Below, in pieces: positions 48,230 to 57,842 of a DNA stretch of 64,000 nucleotides; within the stretch, counting starts at the first letter, position 1; every line of letters starts with the position of its first letter. The DNA is from Candidatus Blochmanniella camponoti. Its GTDB lineage: Bacteria > Pseudomonadota > Gammaproteobacteria > Enterobacterales > Enterobacteriaceae. Position numbers and translations under genes: made by a program. The notes under the pieces were generated by a model. The model made no database searches and had not been told where the DNA came from. It was given only the letters and a program-made list of their open reading frames with translations. The stretch lies in assembly GCF_023585825.1 (NCBI RefSeq), contig NZ_CP097751.1, positions 372,001-436,000 on the forward strand, read 5' to 3'.

Positions 48230-48534
48230 ATGACATTTACCCTATCTGTTGATGTTTATATAGATAACGTGGTTATTTATATTTCAATGAAAAATGTTAT
48301 TTAAAAAAATTTCATTATATGAAATTTAAATTTTTAAATGTGTGGAAATTAATTTTGATGAAACATAGAGTGACAATTATTTAACAATTAATTAAAAATA
48401 AAGGAATGAATTTATTATTAAATTTTTTAATACTTAATATACGAATAAAAACTTTATTCTCCAAGTTATTTTATTTAAATATTGTTATATAAACTGATTA
48501 CAGTTCCTTCATGATAGCACATTGATCAATCAAT
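48230..48534. other. spacer argI-valS
   Basis: About 300 AT-rich bases where E. coli has rraB and others. A 9-bp inverted repeat (aaatttcat arms) lies near 48307-48327. No gene seen. Confidence 0.4.
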
Positions 48535-48659
48535 TTATTTTTGCATTCGTTCATAATAATTTAATAGCGCTTGTTTGTTTTTGATGACAGATTTTGGGCC
48601 GTGTTTCATAAAATTATTGTCATCTAGTAGTTTTCGTATTGTTTTAATTTTATGATTTA
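48535..48659 (-). pseudogene. valS: out-of-frame C-terminal arm of valyl-tRNA synthetase
   Basis: Downstream of the valS stop the next frame reads continuously from the coding region: [20 protein letters not shown], then FMKHGPKSVIKNKQALLNYY and ERMQK, ending at TAA 48535-48537. This matches the end of E. coli ValS ([20 protein letters not shown] region). One added A in the A6 run at 48673-48678 would join it to the main frame and give 944 residues (E. coli 951). In the given sequence the main frame instead ends in TAA TAA at 48657-48662. Confidence 0.85.
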
Positions 48660-51368
48660 TTAATTCTGATTCTTTTTTAATCTATTTATTTCGCTTTCTT
48701 TGTTAAACGTGTCTGGTATACGTATTAATAGTTCTGATGAATCTAAGGGCATTATCACTGATTTTGGATAGATTGTGCCTTTTGATATGAAATGGATATT
48801 TTTTAATTGAGCAATATGACATAAAATATTGGAATTTTCTGTAATGCGTTTTTTAACTTCTAATGAAGTATCCCTAAATACTATCTGTAGGGGTATATTG
48901 TACGATATATTCATGTTTACACGAGTGGTACGTATTGCTATAATTACGTTTTTAATCCATTCAATATCTATTATGGATTTCATGTCAATTACAGATCCAT
49001 CATATTTTGGAAATGGTTGTAACATGATAGTTGTTCCGTTATTCTCAGTAATTGTTTTAACTTCTTGCCAAATTTTTTCTGTAATAAAAGGAATAATTGG
49101 GTGCGCTAATCGCAGTAATGATTCTAGTAATGTGATTAATGTGTAACGTGTACCTCTTAGTTCTACTGCATTCCCCCCATGATAAAGTATTGGTTTCGTT
49201 AGTTCTACATACCAATCACAAAACTGATGCCAAATAAATTCATGTAAAATATTGGCTATTTCGTCAAACCGATAAATTTCTAATTTTTTATGAAAAATTT
49301 GTACTGTTTGATGAAATTTTGTAATGATCCAACGATCTGCCAAGGAAAATGATTTTTCATTGGAAGATATACCACAATCTTGATTTTTGGTATGCATGAG
49401 AACAAAGCGACTAGCATGCCATAATTTATTGCAAAAATTACGATAACCTGTTAGTCGTTGCATATCCCAATGTATATCGCGTCCAGATGATGCTAATGCT
49501 ACCAATGTAAATCGTAAAGCATCAGTTCCGTGGGGTTTAATGCCATTAGGAAATTGTTTTTTAGTATATTTTATAATATGCTTAGATAATTTTGGTTGTA
49601 ACATGTTTTTTGTGCGTTTTTTTAATAAATTTTCTATTGAAATACCATCTATTATGTCTATTGGATCAATAATATTCCCCTTAGATTTAGACATTTTTTG
49701 ACCTAATTCGTCGCGTATAAGCCCAGTAATATATACAGTTTTAAAAGGAATTTGTGCTGATCCGTTTTCATTTTTAATGAAATGCATAGTTAACATAATC
49801 ATTCGTGCGATCCAAAAAAATATGATGTCAAATCCACTGATTATAATATTAGTAGGATGAAAGACGTTTAATAAATTAGTATTTTTAGGCCAACCTAAAG
49901 CAGCAAACGTCCAAAGACTCGAAGAAAACCATGTATCTAATACATCTTTTTCTCTATGTAATATTACGTCATTATTTAGTTTATTTTTTATTCTGATATC
50001 TTGTTCGCAGTATCCTACGTATATTGTGTTGTTATCATCATACCAAGCAGGGATTTTGTGTCCCCACCAGATTTGACGAGAGATGCACCAATCTTGAGGG
50101 TTGTTCATCCAACTGAAATACATATTTTTATATTGTTTCGGAACAAAATTAATTATATTTAAATTTACTGCGTTTATCGCATGTTGTGTTAAGTTTTTAA
50201 CGCGTATATACCACTGATCAGTTAACATGGGTTCAATTATAGTGCCAGTACGGTCACTATATGGAATTGTTAAGTCGTGGGGTTCTATATTATGTAACAA
50301 TTTAAGCGCATTGCATTCGGAAATTATTTTTTTTCGTGCATTATCACTGTCAAGATTGTGGAATATTTGGGGAATATTGCAGTATAATTGATCGGTAAGT
50401 TGTCCATAACTGTTGAATACTTCTAGTTTTTTAAGAATTTTACCATCAAGTGAAAAAATGTTTATCATAGGCAATCCATGTCTTTTTCCTATAATATAAT
50501 CATTAAAATCATGGGCAGGAGTTATCTTAAGACAACCAGTTCCTTTAAACATATCTACATTTTTATCAGAAATAATAGGAATACGTCTATTAGTTATGGG
50601 TGCGATAACGTATTGTCCGATTAAATTTTTGTATCGCGCATCTTCTGGATGTACTGCAACGGCAGTATCTCCTAATATAGTTTCTGGTCGTGTTGTTGCT
50701 ACAATTAAGTGATTAGAATTTGCACTGATAGTAGAATTATCTAATTTATAGTATATATACCATATAGAACCTTTTGTTTTTTTATTTATAACTTCTAGAT
50801 CAGAAATTGCGGTTTGTAATTTACAATCCCAGTTTACTAATCTTTTTCCTCTATAAATTAAATTATTTTGATATAAACGAATAAAAGCTTCTGTTACTGC
50901 ATAAGACATTTCTGTGTCCATGGTGAAACGCTGTCGTTTCCAATCTACTGAATTTCCTAATCGTTTCATTTGGTAAGTAATAAACTGTTCAGATTGATTT
51001 TTCCATGCCCAAATATTTTTTATTAATTCATCTCGTGTGTAATCGTGTCTAGTTTTACCTGTATTATTATAAATTTTATGTTCCACTAGTATTTGCGCGG
51101 CAATTCCAGCATGATCTGTTCCTGTTTGCCATAAAGTATTCTTTCCTTGCATTCTTTGATAACGAATCAAAACATCCATAATAGTTTGTTGAAATGCATG
51201 CCCGAGATGTAATTGTCCTGTAATATTAGGCGGAGGCATCATAATGCAATAACTTTCCTGAGATGTATCTCCATGGGGACTAAAGTAGCCTCCATGTTCC
51301 CAAAATTCATAAATTGGTTCTTCTATATTTTTAGGATTATATATTTTTTCCACGATATAATTACTCAT
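48660..51368 (-). CDS. valS: valyl-tRNA synthetase (C-terminal arm frameshifted)
   Basis: Charges tRNA-Val. The readable frame has 902 residues; E. coli ValS has 951. The class I motifs are present: [14 protein letters not shown] near residue 44 (HIGH equivalent) and KMSKSKGN in the middle; the editing domain has [22 protein letters not shown]. The C-terminal coiled-coil arm, which contacts tRNA in the family, is lost from this frame by a one-base shift in a poly(A) run at 48673-48678 but is intact in the adjacent frame. The start overlaps holC by four bases, so translation is coupled. It is either a mildly shortened enzyme, rescued by slippage, or a sequencing error. Confidence 0.95.
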   Translation of the reverse strand: MSNYIVEKIYNPKNIEEPIYEFWEHGGYFSPHGDTSQESYCIMMPPPNITGQLHLGHAFQQTIMDVLIRYQRMQGKNTLWQTGTDHAGIAAQILVEHKIYNNTGKTRHDYTRDELIKNIWAWKNQSEQFITYQMKRLGNSVDWKRQRFTMDTEMSYAVTEAFIRLYQNNLIYRGKRLVNWDCKLQTAISDLEVINKKTKGSIWYIYYKLDNSTISANSNHLIVATTRPETILGDTAVAVHPEDARYKNLIGQYVIAPITNRRIPIISDKNVDMFKGTGCLKITPAHDFNDYIIGKRHGLPMINIFSLDGKILKKLEVFNSYGQLTDQLYCNIPQIFHNLDSDNARKKIISECNALKLLHNIEPHDLTIPYSDRTGTIIEPMLTDQWYIRVKNLTQHAINAVNLNIINFVPKQYKNMYFSWMNNPQDWCISRQIWWGHKIPAWYDDNNTIYVGYCEQDIRIKNKLNNDVILHREKDVLDTWFSSSLWTFAALGWPKNTNLLNVFHPTNIIISGFDIIFFWIARMIMLTMHFIKNENGSAQIPFKTVYITGLIRDELGQKMSKSKGNIIDPIDIIDGISIENLLKKRTKNMLQPKLSKHIIKYTKKQFPNGIKPHGTDALRFTLVALASSGRDIHWDMQRLTGYRNFCNKLWHASRFVLMHTKNQDCGISSNEKSFSLADRWIITKFHQTVQIFHKKLEIYRFDEIANILHEFIWHQFCDWYVELTKPILYHGGNAVELRGTRYTLITLLESLLRLAHPIIPFITEKIWQEVKTITENNGTTIMLQPFPKYDGSVIDMKSIIDIEWIKNVIIAIRTTRVNMNISYNIPLQIVFRDTSLEVKKRITENSNILCHIAQLKNIHFISKGTIYPKSVIMPLDSSELLIRIPDTFNKESEINRLKKNQN

Positions 51369-51817
51369 TCAGTTGGTGTATTAACAACACTTACCTGAAA
51401 TCCATTTCTTTTGTAAGATCGGTATCTGTATCTTGCCCATTTTTTTAAAATGTCAGGTATGGGAACGAAATCTATTATTTCGTTAAAATTTAAAAAAAAG
51501 TTCATATTTTTTGGCATAAGGTTTATTAATAAATCTTTTTGTTGATTATCATAACAACATTGACTCCAGTATATGACTATTGGAGCATGATGGATGGTTT
51601 TTCCAAATAGATTATGTGGCAAAAATGAATTTTGATCAAATGTCCATAATATTTCGTCTATTTTTGTAGCTTGATGTTTATTTTCGCAAGTTACTAAGAT
51701 GGTTTTTCCAGATCTCCATTGTGTGCTTATTAACTTACAAGCAAGCTGTTCTATGTAATTAGGTCTATTTTTTTGTTCAAATTCTTGAGATAGTAGGTAA
51801 AAAGTACTATGTTTCAT
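51365..51817 (-). CDS. holC: DNA polymerase III chi subunit
   Basis: Links the clamp loader to SSB on the lagging strand. The 150 residues compare with 147 in E. coli. Matching stretches are STFYLL at the N-terminus, [43 protein letters not shown] and EIIDFVP. Its stop overlaps the valS start by four bases, and pepA lies 121 bases upstream, the pepA-holC-valS order of E. coli. Its SSB partner site (the DIPF tip) is also kept in this window. Confidence 0.94.
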   Translation of the reverse strand: MKHSTFYLLSQEFEQKNRPNYIEQLACKLISTQWRSGKTILVTCENKHQATKIDEILWTFDQNSFLPHNLFGKTIHHAPIVIYWSQCCYDNQQKDLLINLMPKNMNFFLNFNEIIDFVPIPDILKKWARYRYRSYKRNGFQVSVVNTPTE

Positions 51818-51938
51818 ATGTTATTAATTTTTATTATTTTTATAGTCAATGATAATTGATTATTTAAATAAAACATAAATTTATTTTGGTGTAATTCTGT
51901 TGCAAAATTAGTATTGATTAATAAAAATAATTTAAATT

Positions 51939-53441
51939 TTAATAGGATGATCTATTGATCAGATATTGTGACAAAAGCGCAACGGGTCGACCCGTTGCGC
52001 TTTTGTCACAATAATCAGATATCCATGCTGTTCCAGCAATATCTAAATGTGCCCAACGATATTTATAAGCAAACTGTTGAAGAAAACATCCGGCCGTAAT
52101 AGCACCACCAGATCTACCCCCAACATTTGTCATATCCGCGCATGTAGATTTTAATTGTTTTTGGAACACTTCGTCTAATGGTAATTTCCAAACATAATCT
52201 TTGGATTGTTGTCCAGCTAGAATTAATTCGTCGGCTAAATTTTTGTTATTAGACATTAAACCGCTAAAATGATGTCCTAAAGCAATAACACAAGCTCCAG
52301 TTAATGTAGCTATATCTATTACAACATCCGGTTTATAACGTTCTGCGTATGTCAATGCATCGCATAGAACCAAACGACCTTCAGCATCGGTGTTTAATAT
52401 CTCCACTGTTTTTCCAGATAAAGTAGTCAGGATATCACCCGGACGAAATGAAGTATGACTTATCATATTTTCACAAACAGCAAGTATTCCGATAATATTT
52501 AATGGTAAATTTAGTTCTATGGCTATACGCATAATTGCATATACTGCAGCAGCTCCACACATATCATATTTCATTTCATCCATTTTATTTGATTCTTTGA
52601 TAGAAATTCCACCAGAATCAAAGGTTAAACCTTTTCCTATAAGTACAATGGGAGGAACATTAGACCCTTTAGGATTCCCTCTGTATTTAATTATAGGCAT
52701 TGTAGGAGCGTAATTAGACCCTTTTCCTACCGCTAAATAAGCATTCATACCTAATTGTTTCATTTCTAAAGCATTGATTATATTTATTGTGACGTTATCA
52801 CAATTAGATAATTTGTTTACTTGATTTACCAGGTAATCAGGAGTACAAAAATTAGGGGGCATATTTCCTAGGTCTTTAGCTATTTTTATTCCGTGAACGA
52901 TAGATAATCCATCTCTAATAGATTTTTTACAATCTCCTAATTCATTTTCATTAGGTATATGTAATACTATTTCGTTTAGTGATTGATTTAGTGTGGTTAT
53001 ATTATTTTTAAATTTATTAAAAACATACAATTCTTCATTAACGATTTCCATTGTTTGTCTTATTTTCCAATAATTATCGTATCCTTTTATATTTAATTCA
53101 CTCAAAAAAAGTAATATTCTAATTATAGGTATCTCTTTACATAAGATCGTTATTTTTCGAATTAATTTTCTATAACAATTTTCATCAAAATCAGATTGTT
53201 TACCGCACCCAACTAATAAAATTTGTCTATTATGTAAATGAGGAACATCGTATAATAAGAGCGTTTGAGTGACTTTTCCGTGCAACGCGCCACGACGCAA
53301 CAATGAACTGATATATCCTTTGCTTATGTCATCAATTTTTTTTGTTGAAGGAAATAAATTTAATTCTTCAAATATACCAGTAATGATGCAACTATTAGGA
53401 TATAATTCTAAATGTCCGCTAGTAACGCTAAATTTTATCAT
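51939..53441 (-). CDS. pepA: leucyl aminopeptidase PepA
   Basis: Hexameric two-metal aminopeptidase; in E. coli it also binds DNA in carAB control and Xer recombination. The 500 residues compare with 503 in E. coli. The signature NTDAEGRLVLCDALTY and the metal-binding VGKGLTFDSGGISIK are present. I chose the ATG at 53439-53441 (MIKFSVTSG) after AGGAA; an upstream in-frame start would add nine unsupported residues. The last codons lie in a 50-bp perfect palindrome. Confidence 0.96.
   Translation of the reverse strand: MIKFSVTSGHLELYPNSCIITGIFEELNLFPSTKKIDDISKGYISSLLRRGALHGKVTQTLLLYDVPHLHNRQILLVGCGKQSDFDENCYRKLIRKITILCKEIPIIRILLFLSELNIKGYDNYWKIRQTMEIVNEELYVFNKFKNNITTLNQSLNEIVLHIPNENELGDCKKSIRDGLSIVHGIKIAKDLGNMPPNFCTPDYLVNQVNKLSNCDNVTINIINALEMKQLGMNAYLAVGKGSNYAPTMPIIKYRGNPKGSNVPPIVLIGKGLTFDSGGISIKESNKMDEMKYDMCGAAAVYAIMRIAIELNLPLNIIGILAVCENMISHTSFRPGDILTTLSGKTVEILNTDAEGRLVLCDALTYAERYKPDVVIDIATLTGACVIALGHHFSGLMSNNKNLADELILAGQQSKDYVWKLPLDEVFQKQLKSTCADMTNVGGRSGGAITAGCFLQQFAYKYRWAHLDIAGTAWISDYCDKSATGRPVALLSQYLINRSSY
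51964..52013. repeat. 50-bp perfect palindrome at the 3' end of pepA
   Basis: Two 25-bp arms, 51964-51988 and 51989-52013, meet without a loop at the centre TC|GA. All 25 pairs match, and the core (gcgcaacgggtcgacccg) is GC-rich in AT-rich surroundings. It encodes YCDKSATG then RPVALLSQY near the PepA C-terminus, 22 bases before the stop codon, inside the pepA-holC-valS unit. Confidence 0.95.
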
Positions 53442-53689
53442 AAAATTTCCTGTATATAAATATTTCAAATGACATACTCAAAAAAAATAAATCAGTTACA
53501 ATATTCACAATATTTATATTTTATATAAAACATTGAAATATATCACGATGAGATTGTATTGGGTTGATAACGTAATGGATAATTTTCTTACATTATAAAA
53601 AACTGAATATGTATCTTTTTTTAAGATTACAATCTGTTACTACTACGATACTTATTTTTTATTTAAAAACAAGTTTTTTAGGTAAAATA

Positions 53690-54811
53690 ATGATATTTAC
53701 CAAATATATATTGAAAGAAATATTTAGAAATCAGTTAATCATTTTAACATTATTATTTTTAGTGTGTTTTTGTCAAAAATTGATCAAAATGTTGAGTTTG
53801 GTGATAGATAGTGATATTTCAATATATTTGATTTTTCTATGTCTTGTATTAAATATGCCAGAATCAGGAAAATTACTTATTCCTTTTAGCGTGTTTTTGA
53901 GCGTGTTGGTAACGTTTTATCGATTACATACTCATAATGAAATTATAGCTATGTATTCTTGTGCCGTAGATAAATACATTTTTATAAGAAGTACATTTTT
54001 TTTTAGTGGGATCGTTGCTACATTCACTATGATTAATGTATCGTGGTTATCTCCTTATTGCTCAAGTTACCAAAGTAGATTATTGTATAAAATTAAGGAA
54101 AACATTAATTTAGTTGTTTTGTCAGAAAAAAAATTTCAACCATTAGCTACCAAATATTTAATTTTATTTTCGGATAGAATTCAGGGAAATAAATTAAAAA
54201 ACGTGTTTTTATCAAAAACAAATCCAGATAAAGATAACAGTATGTTTATAATTATTACTTCAGATCAAGGCAGTGTTTATAGAAATTCTGATGGTTCTCG
54301 ATTAATTATTTTAGAAAAAGGCACATATTATGAAATTTATAATAAATGCGAGTTGCGCAAGGACGTGCTTATTACTAATTTTTCTCAGTATCAAATGCTA
54401 ATCAATAATACTATTAAGACATTGTATGAAGAAAATGAGCCCGTTGATCATATGTTTATACATCAATTATGGTGTTCTAATAAATCAGAGATGCGTACAG
54501 AGTTACATTGGCGTTTAACTTTATTAGTATCTATTTTTCTGATGCCAATGATCACAACGTTATTAATCACTGTTGTTTCATATAATTATTTAATAAATTT
54601 GTTGATAACAGTTTTTTTATATATAATTTTTTTTATTTTTCATACGTTACTACGTTCCTGTGTTTTTTTAGATACCATAAATCCTATAGTATGGATGTGG
54701 GTTATAAATAGCATTTATCTATCGATAGTTTTATTGCTTAATTCATGGGATACTTCTTATATCAAAAAATTAGTTTTAACAATGTGTTATCGTCATAACA
54801 TAAAAACATAG
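53690..54811 (+). CDS. lptF: lipopolysaccharide export permease LptF
   Basis: Inner-membrane half of the LptB2FG transporter that extracts LPS. The 373 residues (E. coli 366) have three N-terminal helices, a periplasmic beta-jellyroll domain (about 130-260) and three C-terminal helices. The start MIFTKYILKEIFRNQLIIL and the LCFCQKLIKML-type stretch align with E. coli LptF. AGG lies seven bases before the ATG at 53690. lptG follows after five bases. Confidence 0.94.
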   Translation: MIFTKYILKEIFRNQLIILTLLFLVCFCQKLIKMLSLVIDSDISIYLIFLCLVLNMPESGKLLIPFSVFLSVLVTFYRLHTHNEIIAMYSCAVDKYIFIRSTFFFSGIVATFTMINVSWLSPYCSSYQSRLLYKIKENINLVVLSEKKFQPLATKYLILFSDRIQGNKLKNVFLSKTNPDKDNSMFIIITSDQGSVYRNSDGSRLIILEKGTYYEIYNKCELRKDVLITNFSQYQMLINNTIKTLYEENEPVDHMFIHQLWCSNKSEMRTELHWRLTLLVSIFLMPMITTLLITVVSYNYLINLLITVFLYIIFFIFHTLLRSCVFLDTINPIVWMWVINSIYLSIVLLLNSWDTSYIKKLVLTMCYRHNIKT

Positions 54812-54816
54812 TGTAT

Positions 54817-55890
54817 ATGTACAGCATTTTGAATTATTACATTATAAAAACGGTAATATCAAATACAACAACGGTCTTTTTAGTGTTACTATCTTTATCT
54901 AGCGTAATTAAACTGATTGATGAACTGCGGAAGATAGGAGAAGGAAACCATTCTGTTTTTGATGTTATGATTTACATGATTTTAAGTTTGCCAAAAGATT
55001 TTGAATTATTTTTTCCCATAGCTACTTTATTAGGTGGGCTTTTGGGTTTATGCATACTTGAAGTACATAATGAATTTATAGCAATGCAGGTTTCTGGGTT
55101 TAGCAGGTTACAGATCATTTTATCAGTCATACAAGCTTCTATTCCTGTATTATTATGCAGTATCATTTCTAATGAATGGATAGTGCCTAATAGCGAAAAA
55201 ATAATGTGCATGCATCGTAATCAATCACAACATGATGCTTCTTTACTTTCTATAAAGATTAAAAATCTGTGGTTCATAGATAATAATGATTTTGTTTGTG
55301 TTGAAAATGTAATAGCCTATAATGAATTGTTAGGAGTAAAACTATATAATTTTAATGAAGAAAGAAAGCTAAAAAAGATATATTATATCGAACGGGCAGT
55401 GTTTGTTAATAAAGTATGGCATTTGATTAATGTAAATGAATTGGATATTTCTCAAGAAATATCCGTTTCTAATAAAAACGTACCGCATTCTGAATGGAAC
55501 ACTAAATTAACTCCATATAGATTATCCATGATGATTACTCATCCAAATTTTTTATCTATCTCTAAATTATATCATTGCGCTAAATATTTTAATAGGATTG
55601 GTCAAAATTCTAAATATTATCAAGTGATTTTTTGGAAAAAAATATTATCCCCTATTTCTGGATCCGTTATGACGCTAATGGCATTAGCGTTTACTTTTGG
55701 ACCATTATATAAAAAAAAGATAAGCATTAGATTATTCGTAGGAAGTATAGCGGGGTTTTTATTTTATATTTTAAATCAAATATTTGGAATATTAAGTGCT
55801 ACACACAGTGTTTCTCCAATAATTGGATCAATATCGCCCAGTATAATATTTTTAGTAATTAGCGTTATTATTATGCGGATATATTCATAA
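54817..55890 (+). CDS. lptG: lipopolysaccharide export permease LptG
   Basis: Second permease of LptB2FG. About 357 residues (E. coli 360) with the same layout as LptF: N-terminal helices with FLVLLSLSSVIKLIDELRKIGEGN and LPKDFELFFPIATLLGGLLGL, a periplasmic domain, and C-terminal helices ending LSPISGSVMTLMALAFTFGP and SPIIGSISPSIIF. The ATG at 54817 is preferred; a GTG at 54811 overlapping the lptF stop is possible. The ATPase LptB and bridge proteins LptA and LptC are encoded at 60-62 kb. Confidence 0.94.
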   Translation: MYSILNYYIIKTVISNTTTVFLVLLSLSSVIKLIDELRKIGEGNHSVFDVMIYMILSLPKDFELFFPIATLLGGLLGLCILEVHNEFIAMQVSGFSRLQIILSVIQASIPVLLCSIISNEWIVPNSEKIMCMHRNQSQHDASLLSIKIKNLWFIDNNDFVCVENVIAYNELLGVKLYNFNEERKLKKIYYIERAVFVNKVWHLINVNELDISQEISVSNKNVPHSEWNTKLTPYRLSMMITHPNFLSISKLYHCAKYFNRIGQNSKYYQVIFWKKILSPISGSVMTLMALAFTFGPLYKKKISIRLFVGSIAGFLFYILNQIFGILSATHSVSPIIGSISPSIIFLVISVIIMRIYS

Positions 55891-55900
55891 TGTTGTGAAT

Positions 55901-55925
55901 ATAAAAATTTTTAATAAATTTTTAT
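55901..55925. terminator. AT hairpin between lptG and the LysR gene
   Basis: Arms 55901-55910 (ataaaaattt) and 55916-55925 pair perfectly around a 5-base loop in the 31-base gap between two convergent genes, overlapping the stop of the minus-strand one. It is AT-only, so stem stability is low. Confidence 0.4.
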
Positions 55926-56836
55926 TTTATACTAGTTAAAAATATTTTTTTAGTAAATTCTCGCAGCCATTTATGAGCGGAAGAGTGGTTGTGTTTAGAA
56001 TGCCATGCTTGAATGATGCTTTTTTTTCCTAAGTTAAAATCAGTATTAAAGTGTGTTATTGGTATATTTAATTTTTGTATCATTGTTAATATAAATTCTG
56101 GTATTATCGCTAGTGCATCTGAATGAATTATAGCGTTTACAGTAGTGATATATTCTGGAGTAATACCAATGAAATTACGCTCTGACCAAAAATATTTGCT
56201 ATGTTCATCGGAATTGGTTAAATGCTCATTTTTAGTTTTAATGAATTGATATTTTAATAAATTGTCCATATTTTTAGTTTGAGATAAAATAGGATGACGA
56301 TTCCGAGATACTATACAACATTTGGATACGTAGATAGTTCGAATAGTTATTTCTGGGTTAAGTGCGCGTATTTCTCCTATATATAAATCTATGGTATGGT
56401 TTCTTAAGAAATTATCATCGTAGTCTGAATCATTTACTAAATGAATAAATGCGTTGGGAGCTGTATCTTTCATTTCTTGAAATAAGATGGTATTAAGGAT
56501 AAAGAGAATAGCGTTGTTCGATGCAATAGTAAATGATATAGTAGTAATTTTAGGTTCAAATACTATGTTACTGTTGAATATTGATTCAACACGGTTTACT
56601 AATTCTTTAATATTTTCTTTTAGAGAGATTGCTTTAGGCGTCGGGATTAATTTAGTTCCACTGCGAACTAAAATTTGATCGTTAAATAGGATGCGTATTT
56701 TGTTGAGGGATTTACTAATAGCTGGAGCAGTAACATTTAATTTTTTTGCCGCTAAGTTTACGCTATACTCTTCGAGTAGTGCATTGAGAATCATTAGTAA
56801 ATTGAAATCAAAATTATTCATATAATAAATTTTCAT
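55922..56836 (-). CDS. LysR-family transcriptional regulator (YidZ-like)
   Basis: A 304-residue LysR regulator. The N-terminal winged helix-turn-helix reads FDFNLLMILNALLEEYSVNL then AAKKLNVTAPAISKSLNKIR (about residues 8-47), and the rest is a periplasmic-binding-like effector domain. It resembles E. coli YidZ both at the N-terminus and at the end (AWHSKHNHSSAHKWLREFTKK against WHKRNSHNPKIVWLRETIK), although YidZ lies near mnmE in E. coli. Effector and targets are unknown. Start 56836 or 56821; neither has a good ribosome binding site. Confidence 0.8.
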   Translation of the reverse strand: MKIYYMNNFDFNLLMILNALLEEYSVNLAAKKLNVTAPAISKSLNKIRILFNDQILVRSGTKLIPTPKAISLKENIKELVNRVESIFNSNIVFEPKITTISFTIASNNAILFILNTILFQEMKDTAPNAFIHLVNDSDYDDNFLRNHTIDLYIGEIRALNPEITIRTIYVSKCCIVSRNRHPILSQTKNMDNLLKYQFIKTKNEHLTNSDEHSKYFWSERNFIGITPEYITTVNAIIHSDALAIIPEFILTMIQKLNIPITHFNTDFNLGKKSIIQAWHSKHNHSSAHKWLREFTKKIFLTSIK

Positions 56837-57290
56837 GTAATATTTATTTTACCCTGTATTATAATGTATAAATATACAAGAGTAAAATATATTAAATGTA
56901 TTCAAGCATAATAGTATACTCAAGCACAGATATAATCGAGCACACAATATGATTGTGTTTTTGTAAGCATAAGCAAAGCAGTGTAAGCGACGGGCATGGT
57001 TGATATAAGTAAAAATTATTACTATTACTACAATGTAGCATATTAAATGTGTATTTAGCAATTGTTTATGTTGTCAATAATGGTGTCGTTATAGACGGTT
57101 TTGTGAATTTTTTAATATTTTTAAAATGATACTTTATTAAAAAATTATATTATATTTACAAATTTAATGTTTAAATTGAATGCTTGTGAAGAAATTGATT
57201 TTGTATATTGAATTCTCTTGCAAAATTTGATAAATTTTAGTGGCTGCATGGTTCTACATCAGATGGATTTGTTAGATATGTTCGTGTTTT
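56837..57290. other. divergent spacer before tRNA-Leu
   Basis: About 450 AT-rich bases with no supported gene; a minus-strand frame at 56849-57061 is low-complexity and unrecognised. Promoters for the LysR gene and tRNA-Leu should lie here. Confidence 0.45.
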
Positions 57291-57373
57291 GCCGAAGTGG
57301 CGAAATAGGTAGACGCAATTGACTCAAAATCAATCACCTTAATGGCGTGCCGGTTCGAGCCCGGCCTTCGGCA
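57291..57373 (+). tRNA. leuX: tRNA-Leu (CAA)
   Basis: An 83-base class II tRNA with a long variable arm. Acceptor GCCGAAG with CTTCGGC, D arm GTGGCGAAATAGGTAGACGC, anticodon loop CTCAAAA giving CAA, and T arm CCGGTTCGAGCCCGG. It closely matches E. coli leuX. CCA is not encoded. Confidence 0.96.
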
Positions 57374-57704
57374 GTGTTGTATTGTTGTATCAGGTAATTA
57401 TAAAAAATAATTTTAGATGAACAAGTATTGAATTTTATTTTTTATTTTGAAATTATTAGTAATAATGTCGCGTTGTGACAAAAAATTTCATATATTTATA
57501 AAGTAAGTTTTTATGTTAATTATAATCTACTAATTTTAGTAATAATGTAAGTATTAGCATGAAAAATCTAGCATGTTTATATGAATTCATTAAAGCTAAA
57601 GGGATTGTATGTTAATTTGTCTTTTTGTAGTGATAAAAATGGTCGGTGTGTTGTTTCATGAATGTTATGTTATAACATAACTAAATTATTAAGGAAATTT
57701 ATCG
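57374..57704. other. spacer with regulatory site upstream of the zinc transporter
   Basis: About 330 AT-rich bases between tRNA-Leu and the first short ORF of the metal transporter operon. The notable element is the Zur-box-like site at 57662-57678. In E. coli znuA lies divergent to znuCB; no such gene is readable here. Confidence 0.5.
57662..57678. promoter_or_regulatory. probable Zur-binding site
   Basis: ATGTTATGTTATAACAT matches the core of the gammaproteobacterial Zur box as I recall it, ATGTTATANTATAACAT, at all but one fixed position. It also lies in an exact 18-bp palindrome at 57664-57681. It ends 26 bases before the first ORF of the ABC transporter, a position where a bound repressor would block transcription. 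A zur gene is kept at 39034-39507. Confidence 0.75.
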
Positions 57705-57842
57705 TTGTCATATCACTCTAAACAACGTTTGTCTATTGGTATGAAATTGTTTCTTGCTTCAGGTTTGGTTCGTATGCTCATAGTACTGGTTGTATTGTTA
57801 TGTTCGTGGGCTGCCATTCTTTGGTCTTCTTTGTTGCCATGA
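57705..57842 (+). CDS. short hydrophobic ORF coupled to the zinc ABC ATPase
   Basis: A 45-codon frame starting at TTG after AAGGA (nine-base spacing). It encodes a basic N-terminus (SYHSKQRLSIGMKLFLASG) and one membrane segment (VRMLIVLVVLLCSWAAILW). Its TGA overlaps the next ATG as ATGA, the usual sign of translational coupling. I do not recognise the family. It could be a real small membrane partner of the transporter, or the remnant of a signal-peptide-bearing gene such as a lost zinc-binding protein. Confidence 0.5.
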   Translation: MSYHSKQRLSIGMKLFLASGLVRMLIVLVVLLCSWAAILWSSLLP

